From Scatolibacter rhodanostii (GTDB lineage: Bacteria > Bacillota > Clostridia > Oscillospirales > Acutalibacteraceae), in the NCBI RefSeq assembly GCF_900197595.1, contig NZ_FZLO01000001.1, positions 806,001 through 870,000 of the forward strand: a DNA stretch of 64,000 nucleotides, in the 5' to 3' direction. This document shows positions 25,317-34,401 of the stretch, in pieces. The notes under the pieces were generated by a model. It saw only the letters and a program-made list of their open reading frames with translations. It was not told where the DNA came from and searched no databases. A program made the position numbers and the translations under genes. Within the stretch, counting starts at the first letter, position 1. Each line of letters begins with the position of its first letter.

Positions 25317-25564
25317 ACTTCCTAACGACTCTTTTTTTGTTTATGCTGTAACTTGCCTGAATCTCCACTGAGTAACAAGCGGTTGGCAGGAATTCTACTC
25401 GTGAAAAAAGCCGGTTGAAATTTGATATTCACTAAGTTTAGTATTTAACTGTTGTTAATAATAATACATACAGCGCAAAATGTCAATATGAGGGATAATG
25501 TTATGGAACCATGAACCATGTAAGATTGCACTAATTTTGCGACTAATCTGGAAAGTTATGTCAA

Positions 25565-26272
25565 TTACTTTTTGAAAGAAATTTGCTTTTCTTCCCCATT
25601 TCGTAGTCTTTTGATATTTGGGATATGCGTGAACAGAATAATGCCTCCAATAATAAAAGACGCCAATGTAATACACAAAATATACAGCATTGAAAATTCT
25701 CGGCCAAAATGCAGCGGAGAATTTTTATAATCAAATAAGAACATAATCAAGAAAGTGTAAACTGGGTATAATCCCATGCCCAATACAGATGCTAAAGAAA
25801 CAATTTTTTTGAGAGCAAAAACAATGATAAAGGTAAGAACGGCCGGAATAAACACACGCCAATCTAACAACAAAACCAAAGCTGCCGCTGTTGTAACACC
25901 TTTTCCACCCTTAAAATGGAAATATAACGGTTTTATATGGCCTAGCATACAACCAACTCCAGCAGCATATTTGCCGATTTGCACCCAAATAAGAGAAATG
26001 CCAGCTTGGTTACAGGTGTATTTAAATATCTGATAGCCAATCGCAATTGCCAAGACACATTTCAAAAAATCAAGAACAAAAGTGATCACAGCGGCATGCA
26101 ATCCAACTGAGCGCAAAACATTGGTTGCACCTGCGTTACCGCTGCCTTGTGTACGAATATCCTGACGGCTGATTATGCGAGTTAAAATAATTGAAAAACT
26201 TAGACTGCCAATTAAATAGCCGACCAAAATTGAGATGAGAGAAGGAATAAGAAGTTTCGATACTATTTCCAT
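25565..26272 (-). CDS. plsY: Glycerol-3-phosphate acyltransferase PlsY
   Basis: A 235-residue membrane protein with five to six helices. Motifs IGSLSFSIILT, GSGNAGATNVLR and HFKGGKGVTTA are the three conserved PlsY blocks that bind acyl-phosphate and glycerol-3-phosphate. It makes lysophosphatidic acid. It follows der by 37 nt and is probably co-transcribed. The C-terminal 25 residues (KRLRNGEEKQISFKK) form a basic tail. Confidence 0.93.
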   Translation of the reverse strand: MEIVSKLLIPSLISILVGYLIGSLSFSIILTRIISRQDIRTQGSGNAGATNVLRSVGLHAAVITFVLDFLKCVLAIAIGYQIFKYTCNQAGISLIWVQIGKYAAGVGCMLGHIKPLYFHFKGGKGVTTAAALVLLLDWRVFIPAVLTFIIVFALKKIVSLASVLGMGLYPVYTFLIMFLFDYKNSPLHFGREFSMLYILCITLASFIIGGIILFTHIPNIKRLRNGEEKQISFKK

Positions 26273-26309
26273 AAAAATAAACGTTCCTTTCGGTCAAGAT
26301 TCTATTCTG

Positions 26310-27635
26310 TTATGATTTTTCACCGCGCTCACGAACAATCATCCTCACAGGTGTGCCCTCTAAGCCAAAAGTATCTCGAATACGGTTCTCTAAATAGCGC
26401 TGATAGGAGAAATGGAATAATTCTTTAGAATTGGCAAAACAAACAAAGGTCGGCGGCTTTGTCGCTGCCTGGGTCATATAATAAATCTTTAAACGTTTGC
26501 CTTTATCAGTAGGCGGTTGTACTCTGGCCACGGCTTGTGCCAAAATGTCATTCAGCATACCCGTCGTTACACGCAAAGCGTTGCTTGAAGCCACATGATT
26601 AATGGTCTCAAACATCAAATCGAGTCTTTGTCCTGTTTTAGCTGAAATAAATATAATTGGTGCATAAGACATAAAAGCGAATTCATTTTCCAAAATCGCT
26701 CTGTGTTCTTGCATTGTTTTATTGTCTTTTTCAATCGCATCCCATTTATTGACAACAATGACACAGCCTTTGCCGGCCTCATGAGCGATACCAGCCACTT
26801 TTGTGTCTTGCTCTGTAAAACCAACTTCGGCATCAATTAAAATCAGACAGACATCTGCCCTATCCACAGCCATCTCTGCTCGCAGATTGCTATAATGCTC
26901 GATAGAATCTGTCACACGGCTCTTACGGCGCAGACCTGCTGTGTCAATAAAAGTATACGTTCCATGTTCATTTTGAATTGTGGTATCAATCGCATCACGT
27001 GTTGTGCCTGCAATATCAGAAACAATAGAACGTTTCTCTCCAGAAATTTTATTTACAAGAGAAGATTTGCCCACATTAGGCTTGCCAATGACAGCAACCT
27101 TAATAATGTCTCCCTCTTCTTCTTCATTTTCATCAAAATTAAGGTGTTCCATAACACGGTCAAGCAAGTCGCCAGTGCCATGACCATGCACGGAAGAAAC
27201 CATAACAGGGTCTCCGAGGCCTAAATTATAAAATTCATAAAATTCAGGCGGCGGATCACCCAATTGATCACCTTTGTTGACGCAAAGAATAATTGGCACT
27301 CTGCTTTTCAGCAGCATGGAAGCTACATCAGAATCTGTTGCCGTTACACCTGTCTTTAAATCGGTAACAAAAATAATAGCATCAGCTGCATCAATTGCTA
27401 ACTGTGCTTGTTCTCTCATTTGCGATAAAATAATATCTTTAGAATCGGGCTCGATGCCGCCTGTGTCAATCACAGTGAACTTTTTGCCGACCCACTCGGT
27501 TTCGCCGAAAATTCTATCTCGTGTCACACCTGGTGTATCTTCGACTATGGCCTGTCTTTGACCGATTAATTTATTAAATAAAGTCGATTTTCCTACATTG
27601 GGTCTGCCAACGATCGCAACTATAGGTTTTGACAT
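26310..27635 (-). CDS. der: Ribosome biogenesis GTPase Der (EngA)
   Basis: A 441-residue protein with two tandem GTPase domains: GRPNVGKST / DTPGVTRD in the first and GKPNVGKSS / DIAGTTRDA in the second, each with NKxD (NKGD, NKWD), then a KH-like C-terminal domain. It assists 50S subunit assembly. First gene of the der-plsY unit. Confidence 0.95.
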   Translation of the reverse strand: MSKPIVAIVGRPNVGKSTLFNKLIGQRQAIVEDTPGVTRDRIFGETEWVGKKFTVIDTGGIEPDSKDIILSQMREQAQLAIDAADAIIFVTDLKTGVTATDSDVASMLLKSRVPIILCVNKGDQLGDPPPEFYEFYNLGLGDPVMVSSVHGHGTGDLLDRVMEHLNFDENEEEEGDIIKVAVIGKPNVGKSSLVNKISGEKRSIVSDIAGTTRDAIDTTIQNEHGTYTFIDTAGLRRKSRVTDSIEHYSNLRAEMAVDRADVCLILIDAEVGFTEQDTKVAGIAHEAGKGCVIVVNKWDAIEKDNKTMQEHRAILENEFAFMSYAPIIFISAKTGQRLDLMFETINHVASSNALRVTTGMLNDILAQAVARVQPPTDKGKRLKIYYMTQAATKPPTFVCFANSKELFHFSYQRYLENRIRDTFGLEGTPVRMIVRERGEKS

Positions 27636-27729
27636 TTGTTTTTACCTTTCTAACACAATATGATATATTGTAGTATTTCTTTCAGTATTACATTTAATGC
27701 CGTTTTCGTCAAGTAAATTTTCAAAAAAA

Positions 27730-27759
27730 ATAGAGAAGGAAAACCCCTCTCTGTTTTTT
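27730..27759. terminator. Terminator downstream of rpmF
   Basis: Imperfect hairpin AGAGAAGG / CCTCTCT flanked by A- and T-runs. Confidence 0.5.
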
Positions 27760-27787
27760 CGATTCAGACTGTCATTTTCATTCGAAA

Positions 27788-27970
27788 TTAGGCTTCTTTT
27801 TTGATTACTTGTCTGCCGTTATAAAAACCGCATGTACCGCAAACTCTGTGCGGTGCTTTGTAATCTCCGCACTGCGGACATTTGGAAAGAGCGGGTGCTT
27901 CAAGTTTCCACACGTTAGATCTTCTTTTATTTTGTCTCGCGCTTGATACTTTTCTCTTTGGTACTGCCAT
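27788..27970 (-). CDS. rpmF: 50S ribosomal protein L32
   Basis: A 60-residue protein beginning MAVPKRKVSSARQNKRRS, with a four-cysteine zinc ribbon (CPQC and CGTC), so this is the zinc-containing form. AAGGAGGTG lies 6 nt before ATG 27970. Coupled with yceD upstream (23-nt gap), as in most Firmicutes. Confidence 0.95.
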   Translation of the reverse strand: MAVPKRKVSSARQNKRRSNVWKLEAPALSKCPQCGDYKAPHRVCGTCGFYNGRQVIKKEA

Positions 27971-27993
27971 CTGTAGCACCTCCTTATAGAAAT

Positions 27994-28500
27994 TTATTCT
28001 TTGTGATCCATAAGCTGCCTCAGAACTTCCAAACGAGGGTCAACCTGCTTTTTATCACAAGAACAATCGCCTTCATTTAGATTTTGGCCGCACATGGGGC
28101 AAAGTCCCTTGCAATCTGATGAACAAAGAAATTTTGTGGGAAACTCTGTTATCACAGATGAATAAACAAGCTCGTCCAAGTTTAGCAACTTGTTTTCTGC
28201 AAGAATGTACCGGCCGTCCTGGTCTTCTTCGTTGAGCGCTGTGACGATTACATAAGAATTTGCTTCTGAATATTCTTCTTTAGCAACTTCCAAGCAACGA
28301 TCACAAGGTTTTTGAATGATATAAGAAAACTGAATATCGAGCAAAACAGAATTTGAAAAACTTTTCAAATTTGCTTGCACTTTAACTGGAAAAGGAAAAG
28401 GATAAACACCGTCTATCTCAATTTCTTTTAAATCAACGGAAAACTGAAGGGAATCTTCAGCATCATCCGACAAGAAATATTTCTCCAAGTTTACAATCAT
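27994..28500 (-). CDS. yceD: YceD/DUF177 family protein
   Basis: A 168-residue DUF177 protein with four-cysteine C-terminal motif (CSSDCKGLCPMCG) and CDRCLE in the middle. In other bacteria and plants this family is needed for 23S rRNA accumulation, and it pairs with rpmF. The start is uncertain: ATG 28500 or 28515, neither with a strong ribosome-binding site. Confidence 0.85.
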   Translation of the reverse strand: MIVNLEKYFLSDDAEDSLQFSVDLKEIEIDGVYPFPFPVKVQANLKSFSNSVLLDIQFSYIIQKPCDRCLEVAKEEYSEANSYVIVTALNEEDQDGRYILAENKLLNLDELVYSSVITEFPTKFLCSSDCKGLCPMCGQNLNEGDCSCDKKQVDPRLEVLRQLMDHKE

Positions 28501-28603
28501 ATCATACAACCCCATCTCACACTTAAACAATTATAATAACCTAAACATTTTTTGTCAAGAAATATTTCTTATTTTCCTCATAAAACGCAGAAAAATGCAA
28601 AGA

Positions 28604-28642
28604 AAATTCCAGTTGACCGCTTAAACTGATTCGGTCAACCGG
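28604..28642 (-). terminator. Terminator of the P-loop protein gene
   Basis: Inverted repeat CCAGTTGACCG / CGGTCAACCGG; on minus the tail AATTTTC follows. Confidence 0.6.
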
Positions 28643-28651
28643 AAAACATCT

Positions 28652-29065
28652 TTATTTCAAAATGAATTCTTGCAGCGAAGCAGGGATTTCTTCATCAGAT
28701 GCTGAAACAGAGAATACTAAATTCACATGTGAGCATTCTGAGAGATGTTTGAAGTTTTCAACTAAATGATCTAATGCAGAAGCATCAGCATCAATGATTT
28801 TTAATGTACGGTCAATCAAAATATCTGTCACATCATAGTTGCCTGCACAAATACCGCTGACAAAGCCAAATAATTCATCTGCTCCAACAATATTAAAAGC
28901 ATCAGAATCGACCAAACGGGCTTCATGTGAAATGTCGTATGTCATCTTCAGACCTTTTTCAATTACTACAACACTGCCTTTTGAAGTTTCAACTGCCTTG
29001 TCTGTCAATTCAATCAATTTTTTTGTCTTTCCAGAACCTTTTCCGCCTGTTAAAAGAGTAATCAT
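28652..29065 (-). CDS. Small P-loop protein of unknown role downstream of pgi
   Basis: A 137-residue protein with Walker A GGKGSGKTK at residues 7-15. It is too short for a full kinase; the rest (VVVIEKGLKMTYDISHEARL, DILIDRTLKI) is a compact alpha/beta domain. Similar short proteins occur in Clostridia annotated only as ATP-binding. AAAGGAG is 9 nt before ATG 29065. It follows pgi by 82 nt on the same strand. I do not assign a function. Confidence 0.6.
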   Translation of the reverse strand: MITLLTGGKGSGKTKKLIELTDKAVETSKGSVVVIEKGLKMTYDISHEARLVDSDAFNIVGADELFGFVSGICAGNYDVTDILIDRTLKIIDADASALDHLVENFKHLSECSHVNLVFSVSASDEEIPASLQEFILK

Positions 29066-29147
29066 ATGCACGTTCTCCTTTGTTATATTTTCCGCCGGAG
29101 CGGTATCTGCCTTTGTTTTTCCATTCTTACTTGGTCTGTTGCTTTAA

Positions 29148-30485
29148 TTAAGAAAGTCTTTTTTCCAATTCTGCTTTGGCATCTTCATAGCCGGGCTTGC
29201 CAAGCAAAGCAAACATATTCTTTTTGTAGCTTTCTACACCGGGTTGATCAAATGGATTCACACCCAAAATATATCCTGAAACCGCACAAGCTTTTTCAAA
29301 GAAATAAATCAAATGTCCTAGTGTACGCTCAGAGAAGTCTTCTGCATTCAGTACAATATTCGGCACACCGCCATCATTATGAGCCAAAACAGTTCCTTCA
29401 AAAGCTTTGTCGTTTACAAAAGCCATGCTCTGACCTTCAAGATAGTTTAAGCCGTCAATATCTTCAGGGTCGTTGCCAATCAAAATTTCATGCTTTGGTT
29501 TATTGAAATGAACTACTGTTTCAAATAAATCACGTCGACCGTCCTGCATATATTGTCCCATAGAATGCAAATCGGTTGAGAAAATCACAGAGGCTGGGAA
29601 CAATCCTTTTTGGTCTTTGCCTTCGCTTTCGCCATAGAGCTGTTTCCACCATTCATTCATCATGGTGTAGCATGGTTCATAGCTGACCATCACTTCTGTG
29701 CTTTTTCCCTTGTTATAAAGAATGTTGCGGATAGCGGCATACTTATAGCAATCATTTTCTTCAATGGAAGGAGTGTTGTATTTGTTCATTGCTTCTTTTG
29801 CACCTGACATCAGCGCTTCTATATCCGCACCGGCAACCGCAATCGGAAGAAGTCCAACAGCTGTTAGAACAGAGAATCGTCCGCCTACATCATCCGGCAC
29901 AACAAAGGTTTCAAAGCCTTCTTTGTCAGCCAAATTCTTGAGTGTGCCTTTTGCTTTGTCAGTTGTGCAGAAGATGCGCTTTTTAGCTTCTTCTTTGCCG
30001 TATTTTTTCTCCAAAATTTCGCGGAAAACACGGAAAGCAATTGCTGGTTCTGTTGTGGTGCCTGATTTTGAAATCATGTTAATTGAAATGTCTTTGCCTT
30101 CACAGATAGAAACCAATTCAGCCAAAGCTGATGAGCTAATACTGTTGCCGGTAAAATAAATATTCGGCGTATCTTTTGTCAAATCATTATATTTGTCTGA
30201 TTTTAAAAATTCGATAGCAGCACGAGCGCCTAAATAAGAACCGCCAATGCCGATTACAATGAAAATATCAGAATTATTTTTGATTCGTTCTGCTGCAGCC
30301 TGAATTCTTGCAAATTCTTCTTTGTCGTAATTTTCAGGTAAATTCACCCAACCTAAAAAGTCATTGCCAAGACCAGTGCCTGCCATTAATGATTCATGAG
30401 CTGCTTTTACATTTTGCTCCATCCCTGCATATTCATGAGCAGAAACAAAACCTTTCAAATATTTATCTTCTAACTTCAACGGCAT
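29148..30485 (-). CDS. pgi: Glucose-6-phosphate isomerase
   Basis: A 445-residue enzyme, the usual length for bacterial Pgi. It has [13 protein letters not shown] (phosphosugar binding), [11 protein letters not shown], and C-terminal [18 protein letters not shown] with the active-site Lys. It interconverts glucose-6-P and fructose-6-P. ATG 30485 has GGGAGGG 9 nt upstream; the 24 extra codons upstream cover the promoter. Confidence 0.95.
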   Translation of the reverse strand: MPLKLEDKYLKGFVSAHEYAGMEQNVKAAHESLMAGTGLGNDFLGWVNLPENYDKEEFARIQAAAERIKNNSDIFIVIGIGGSYLGARAAIEFLKSDKYNDLTKDTPNIYFTGNSISSSALAELVSICEGKDISINMISKSGTTTEPAIAFRVFREILEKKYGKEEAKKRIFCTTDKAKGTLKNLADKEGFETFVVPDDVGGRFSVLTAVGLLPIAVAGADIEALMSGAKEAMNKYNTPSIEENDCYKYAAIRNILYNKGKSTEVMVSYEPCYTMMNEWWKQLYGESEGKDQKGLFPASVIFSTDLHSMGQYMQDGRRDLFETVVHFNKPKHEILIGNDPEDIDGLNYLEGQSMAFVNDKAFEGTVLAHNDGGVPNIVLNAEDFSERTLGHLIYFFEKACAVSGYILGVNPFDQPGVESYKKNMFALLGKPGYEDAKAELEKRLS

Positions 30486-30528
30486 AATAGTATACCCTCC
30501 CATTGATGATGCCTTAGTATGTGCTTTT

Positions 30529-30557
30529 ATTCTACAATACATGGGGGGATTTTGCAA
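30529..30557 (-). promoter_or_regulatory. Promoter of pgi
   Basis: Minus-strand TTGCAA, 17-nt spacer, TAGAAT, about 45 nt before the pgi start. Confidence 0.6.
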
Positions 30558-30604
30558 GATGATTGCAACACTTTATCAAAAAGTTCAACCTTCATTCACA
30601 AAGC

Positions 30605-31759
30605 CTACACACGAAAGAAATGATAAAGTAAATAGAAAAAAGAAGATTTTATGCCGATAGATTCTACACTTTCTGCCGCTTTAATTTCGCTTTGTGCCAG
30701 TTCTTTTTCACCGCTGACATAACGCACATATCCTACAATATCACCTTCTTGAATCGGCGCCTCTAAGTTTTCTGTTAAAACAATTTTGCTTTCTACTGCT
30801 GATTTTTCTGATGTTTTCATTAAAATTGATGGCGGGTCTTGCGTCACCGTTTTCAGAGTTTTCTTCATGCCGCCCTGAATCGGTATCTCTCCGACAACTG
30901 GGTTCTCAGGGATTACAACACTCCAATTGGCAAAGCCATAATCTAACATAGCCGCCGCATCTTGAAAGCGATTTTGCGTGCTTGAAGCCCCCAAGACAAC
31001 AGCAATCAGACTTAAATTCTCTCTTTTTGCGGTTGCCGTAATACAACTGCCCGCCTTCGAGGTTGTTCCTGTTTTCAGCCCAGTGATTCCCTGATAGGTC
31101 TTAATAAGCTTGTTGGTATTGACAAGCTGAGTCTCGCCGTTTCGAATATAGTCAATCCAAGTGAGGGTATAGTCCATGATTTTAGGATGGCGCATGAGTT
31201 CACGGCTCATCAGCGCCACATCATAGGCCGTTGTCACGTGTCCTTCTTCATCTAAGCCATTACAATTCTTGAAAACACTGTTAGTCATTCCTAGAGCCTG
31301 TGCCTTCTCGTTCATGGCCGCAACAAAAGTATCTTCGCTGCCTGAAACAGACTCTGCAAGCACAACAGCAGCGTCATTGGCGCTCATAATGACCGTGGAT
31401 TTAATTAAATCATCGACGCTCATCATTTCGCCTTCTTTTAGCCAAATATCAGAGCCGCCCATAGAGGCCGCGTGCGCTGAAGCTGACAGCATATCCTCTA
31501 AAGCAAGCCGACCCTCATCAATGGCATCAAACACCAAACATAGCGTCATTACTTTGGTAATAGACGCAGCTGAACGTGGCTCATGCGCATTTTTTTCATA
31601 CAAAACTTCTCCGTTATCCTCATTCATTAAAATCGCAGACGGAGCACTAACATCAAAGCCGGTTGTTTCCGCTTTCGCAGATAACACAGGAATACACAGC
31701 ATTCCTACTAAAGCAACTATCATAATCCTTATGCTATTTCTCTTGCCATTCCTCTTCAT
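30605..31759 (-). CDS. D-alanyl-D-alanine carboxypeptidase (S11, DacF/PBP5-like)
   Basis: A 384-residue exported penicillin-binding protein. Signal peptide at about residues 10-32 (ending LSAKA), then SAASITKVM (SxxK), SANDAA (SxN) and GLKTGTTSKAG (KTG), followed by a PBP5-type beta domain and a hydrophobic, aromatic C-terminus likely to be membrane-associated. It removes terminal D-Ala from pentapeptides. DacF-type proteins are often forespore-expressed, but no sigma-F promoter was recognised. Confidence 0.9.
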   Translation of the reverse strand: MKRNGKRNSIRIMIVALVGMLCIPVLSAKAETTGFDVSAPSAILMNEDNGEVLYEKNAHEPRSAASITKVMTLCLVFDAIDEGRLALEDMLSASAHAASMGGSDIWLKEGEMMSVDDLIKSTVIMSANDAAVVLAESVSGSEDTFVAAMNEKAQALGMTNSVFKNCNGLDEEGHVTTAYDVALMSRELMRHPKIMDYTLTWIDYIRNGETQLVNTNKLIKTYQGITGLKTGTTSKAGSCITATAKRENLSLIAVVLGASSTQNRFQDAAAMLDYGFANWSVVIPENPVVGEIPIQGGMKKTLKTVTQDPPSILMKTSEKSAVESKIVLTENLEAPIQEGDIVGYVRYVSGEKELAQSEIKAAESVESIGIKSSFFYLLYHFFRV

Positions 31760-31965
31760 TTTATCCAGCACCCCTTCATGAATACAGAAATTATATTTGT
31801 TTCTGCCAAAAATCGTATCAATGCCCATTTACCTTCCCCTAAATATATGCATAACCAAGTAAGAAAAGAAGTTCTCCTTTGGCTCTCGTCCCAGCTAATT
31901 TTCTCTTTATTCTTATGCACTCTACTGCCTTCAAAAAATCTCTGCCCATTTTTTATCTTTTCTTG

Positions 31966-31995
31966 TTGACAATCGCAGAATTGATATGCTATAAT
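31966..31995 (+). promoter_or_regulatory. Promoter of tRNA-Leu(GAG)
   Basis: Consensus TTGACA and TATAAT with an 18-nt spacer, 17 nt before the tRNA. Confidence 0.85.
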
Positions 31996-32011
31996 AGCAT
32001 CCGTTGATTAA

Positions 32012-32096
32012 GCGCGAGTGCTGGAACTGGCAGACAGGCACGTTTGAGGGGCGTGTGTTTCACGACGTATGGGTTCAAGTCCCATCTCGCGCACCA
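32012..32096 (+). tRNA. tRNA-Leu (anticodon GAG)
   Basis: An 85-nt class II tRNA: acceptor GCGCGAG / CTCGCGC, anticodon loop TTGAGGG, long variable arm, T-loop TTCAAGT, A73 and encoded CCA. Confidence 0.92.
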
Positions 32097-32113
32097 AATG
32101 ATAGAAAAATGAA

Positions 32114-32148
32114 GAAAGAGACGAGTTAATTTCGTCTCTTCCTTTTTT
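32114..32148 (+). terminator. Terminator of tRNA-Leu(GAG)
   Basis: AAGAGACGA / TCGTCTCTT stem followed by CCTTTTTT. Confidence 0.8.
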
Positions 32149-32250
32149 ATATACAAAAGCAAATCATTATCTTCTGCACGTCATTACCCTCACATAAAAA
32201 AACATATTTTGAGAATTAGAAAAGGAATCTTTTTTGTCTTTATAGGTCAC

Positions 32251-32303
32251 TTTTTAACACTTGACAATCATGTTATAATAAACAAATTAGTTGAGTCTAA
32301 CTA
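32251..32303 (+). promoter_or_regulatory. Promoter and operator-like site of AraC/lipoprotein gene 1
   Basis: TATAAT at 32274-32279 (weak -35 TTTTTA at 17-nt spacing). Seven nt after it lies the inverted repeat TTAG-TTGAGT-CTAA (32287-32300). The same TTAG-N6-CTAA layout is found at gene 2. It resembles half of a DtxR/IdeR-type iron box, which would fit metal control; this is inference. Confidence 0.5.
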
Positions 32304-32328
32304 TGTTATTTGTCACTGAGGTGTCGAT

Positions 32329-34272
32329 ATGTATATAAACCAAAATTTACCGTCGCTTACCAAAGAAGAAATTGCCCATGCTATCCGCATTTGGAATAGT
32401 TCTGCTATTTCTCTTTTAGATATTCGCCATAACTTAATTTCATTGCAAGAACCGCTTTGCCATTATCGCCTACCCGCAAGCACTTTTCTTTTTACGAGTG
32501 GTGGCGAAGCCGAAATTTTGCTAAATGATGCTTCTTTTCATGTAGAGAGGTTTGGATTGTTTCATGGAATCAAAGGAACACTGTTGAGCATTCGACCTGA
32601 ATGTGAATGGTTCGAATATTATATGGTGCTTTATAAAGCAGGCGAACCGCCTTTTCACAGACGTGAATTTCATAAACAACTGGCCTATAGCAATCCATTT
32701 CAGCAGCAATATGGATTTACGCCAAGTAATCCCCTGTTTTTTGCTCACCAACTTCACCGCATGTACGATAAATGGAAAGGCTTCTCTCCTCTCAATTTAT
32801 TCTATGAAAAGGCCGCCTTTTATCAATTGGTGTATGAAATCTATGAAGAACTGGAGCAAGGCTGTGTTCGTGTTTTCGAGCCAAATGTAATCGCTATGGC
32901 AACACGATATCTGGACGAACACTATGGCGAAAGTATTAGTATTCAAGAAATGTGCGGTGTTCTAGGCATTAGCTACAGCCATTTTCACCGAAGATTTAAA
33001 GAAAAAACAGGCAAAAGCCCTCAAGAATATCTGATTGCTGTCAGGCTGTCTTCTTCTAAAAAAGCTTTGTTAGAAAGCAATGCTTCCATACGTGAAATTG
33101 CCGATTCCTGCGGTTTCTCTGATGAATATAATTTCCACCGTCTATTTCTCAAAAATATTGGAATGACTCCGGGAGAATATCGAGAGAATTCATCAATTCA
33201 GATGAGAGATTACATCATTGGAAACGAAGTTCCTTTTCCCTATAATGAGAAAGGTCAAGTTAGCTTTGACGAACTCAATAAAAAAGGAGCCTCCTCAATG
33301 TTCAAACAAACAAGAAATAAAGCGGTTATGGCAGCAGCGTTATCGCTGGTCATGCTAATGTCTGCTTGCGGTACCACTACAGAAAAACCCAGCACCGCTG
33401 AATCTGCCCCCACTTCATCAGTAAGCAGTCAAGTAGAACCTGCTGATACGGAAGCTAAAGAAACCAAAACCATTCATATGGATTACGGTGATGTTGAAAT
33501 ACCGGCTGACCCGCAACGCGTCATTGTCATTTTTGTACAGGGTGATGTTATGGCACTTGGTGTAACTCCTGTTGGCACCTCTTTTAATGACGGTGCTGCT
33601 TTTGGAGATAAAGCGCAGGACGTTACGGTAATTGATGCGTTTTCTATTAATGAAGAAGAAATTTTGGCCTTAGACCCTGACTTAATTTTGTGGAACACAA
33701 CAGACGAACAAGTTTATCAATCTCTTTCCAAAATTGCCCCCACTTTGGCAACAGACTACTATAACATGCCATACGATGAAAGACTTAGATTTTTTGGAGA
33801 AGTGTTTAATCGTTCAGAAGAAGCAGAAACATTGATTAATGATTTTGATAAAAAGCTTGAGAATGCTAAAACGCAATTAAAAGAAGCTGGTGCACTGGAT
33901 AAAACTATAATTTGTGTTGATATTCGAGAAGATTTTATTCGTGCTTTCAGAGGCGGGCGGGGTGGCGAGCTTGTCTATGATAAAATAGGTTTTGCCATAC
34001 CAGAAAAATTGCAGACAAACGAGGATTTTCAAGGAGACTCTAGTATGATTGACCTTTCCTATGAGGTTATTCCAGAATATGCAGGAGACTATATTTTACT
34101 AAATACTGACACTGATAATTTAGTGGATAATGCTGTTTGGAACGAGCTTCCTGCTGTCAAAGAGGGTCGTTTGATTCAAGCCTCTACTGACATGTTCTGG
34201 TTTAACGACGTGATTTCGATGTCTAAACAAATTGATGTTATTACGGAAGCTATGCTGGACAGTCAGCAATAA
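32329..34272 (+). CDS. AraC-type regulator fused in frame to a siderophore-type lipoprotein (copy 1)
   Basis: One 647-codon frame with three parts. Residues 1-182: cupin-like AraC sensory domain. Residues about 187-285: two AraC helix-turn-helix motifs (ISIQEMCGVLGISYSHFHRR; REIADSCGFSDEYNFHRLF). After a conserved linker (YNEKGQVSFDEL) comes a full lipoprotein signal, residues 324-347 (MFKQTRNKAVMA...VMLMSAC), and a Peripla_BP_2-type iron-siderophore-binding domain (GDVEIPADPQRV, EEILALDPDLIL). AAGGAG lies 8 nt before an in-frame ATG at 33298 (residue 324), so a separate lipoprotein is probably also made. GAGGTG precedes the first ATG. No permease or ATPase gene adjoins. Confidence 0.88.
   Translation: MYINQNLPSLTKEEIAHAIRIWNSSAISLLDIRHNLISLQEPLCHYRLPASTFLFTSGGEAEILLNDASFHVERFGLFHGIKGTLLSIRPECEWFEYYMVLYKAGEPPFHRREFHKQLAYSNPFQQQYGFTPSNPLFFAHQLHRMYDKWKGFSPLNLFYEKAAFYQLVYEIYEELEQGCVRVFEPNVIAMATRYLDEHYGESISIQEMCGVLGISYSHFHRRFKEKTGKSPQEYLIAVRLSSSKKALLESNASIREIADSCGFSDEYNFHRLFLKNIGMTPGEYRENSSIQMRDYIIGNEVPFPYNEKGQVSFDELNKKGASSMFKQTRNKAVMAAALSLVMLMSACGTTTEKPSTAESAPTSSVSSQVEPADTEAKETKTIHMDYGDVEIPADPQRVIVIFVQGDVMALGVTPVGTSFNDGAAFGDKAQDVTVIDAFSINEEEILALDPDLILWNTTDEQVYQSLSKIAPTLATDYYNMPYDERLRFFGEVFNRSEEAETLINDFDKKLENAKTQLKEAGALDKTIICVDIREDFIRAFRGGRGGELVYDKIGFAIPEKLQTNEDFQGDSSMIDLSYEVIPEYAGDYILLNTDTDNLVDNAVWNELPAVKEGRLIQASTDMFWFNDVISMSKQIDVITEAMLDSQQ
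33284..33300 (+). promoter_or_regulatory. Internal in-frame ribosome-binding site and ATG (copy 1)
   Basis: AAGGAG at 33284-33289, eight nt, ATG at 33298. The start opens a textbook lipoprotein signal peptide inside the longer frame. The Shine-Dalgarno is encoded by the Lys-Gly codons of the linker. Confidence 0.75.
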
Positions 34273-34300
34273 AAAATCATTTTTCTACTCAAGCTTATTT

Positions 34301-34340
34301 AAGGTTACAAGATATTATCCTGATATCTTGTAACCTTTTT
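34301..34340 (+). terminator. Terminator of copy 1
   Basis: A 15-bp perfect stem AAGGTTACAAGATAT / ATATCTTGTAACCTT with 7-nt loop and T-run; it separates the two tandem genes transcriptionally. Confidence 0.88.
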
Positions 34341-34350
34341 GCCGCTATGC

Positions 34351-34373
34351 TATAATCAGTTAGTCAATCCTAA
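34351..34373 (+). promoter_or_regulatory. -10 and operator-like site of AraC/lipoprotein gene 2
   Basis: TATAAT (34351-34356) preceded by TGC (extended -10), then TTAG-TCAATC-CTAA (34360-34373), the counterpart of the site at gene 1. Confidence 0.5.
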
Positions 34374-34401
34374 TCAAGCCATTTACCATAGAGGTGCACC
34401 G

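Noticed and set aside
31778-31969. A 63-codon open frame on plus before tRNA-Leu
   Set aside because: No ribosome-binding site; it overlaps the dacF-like leader and the tRNA promoter and has no family-like composition.
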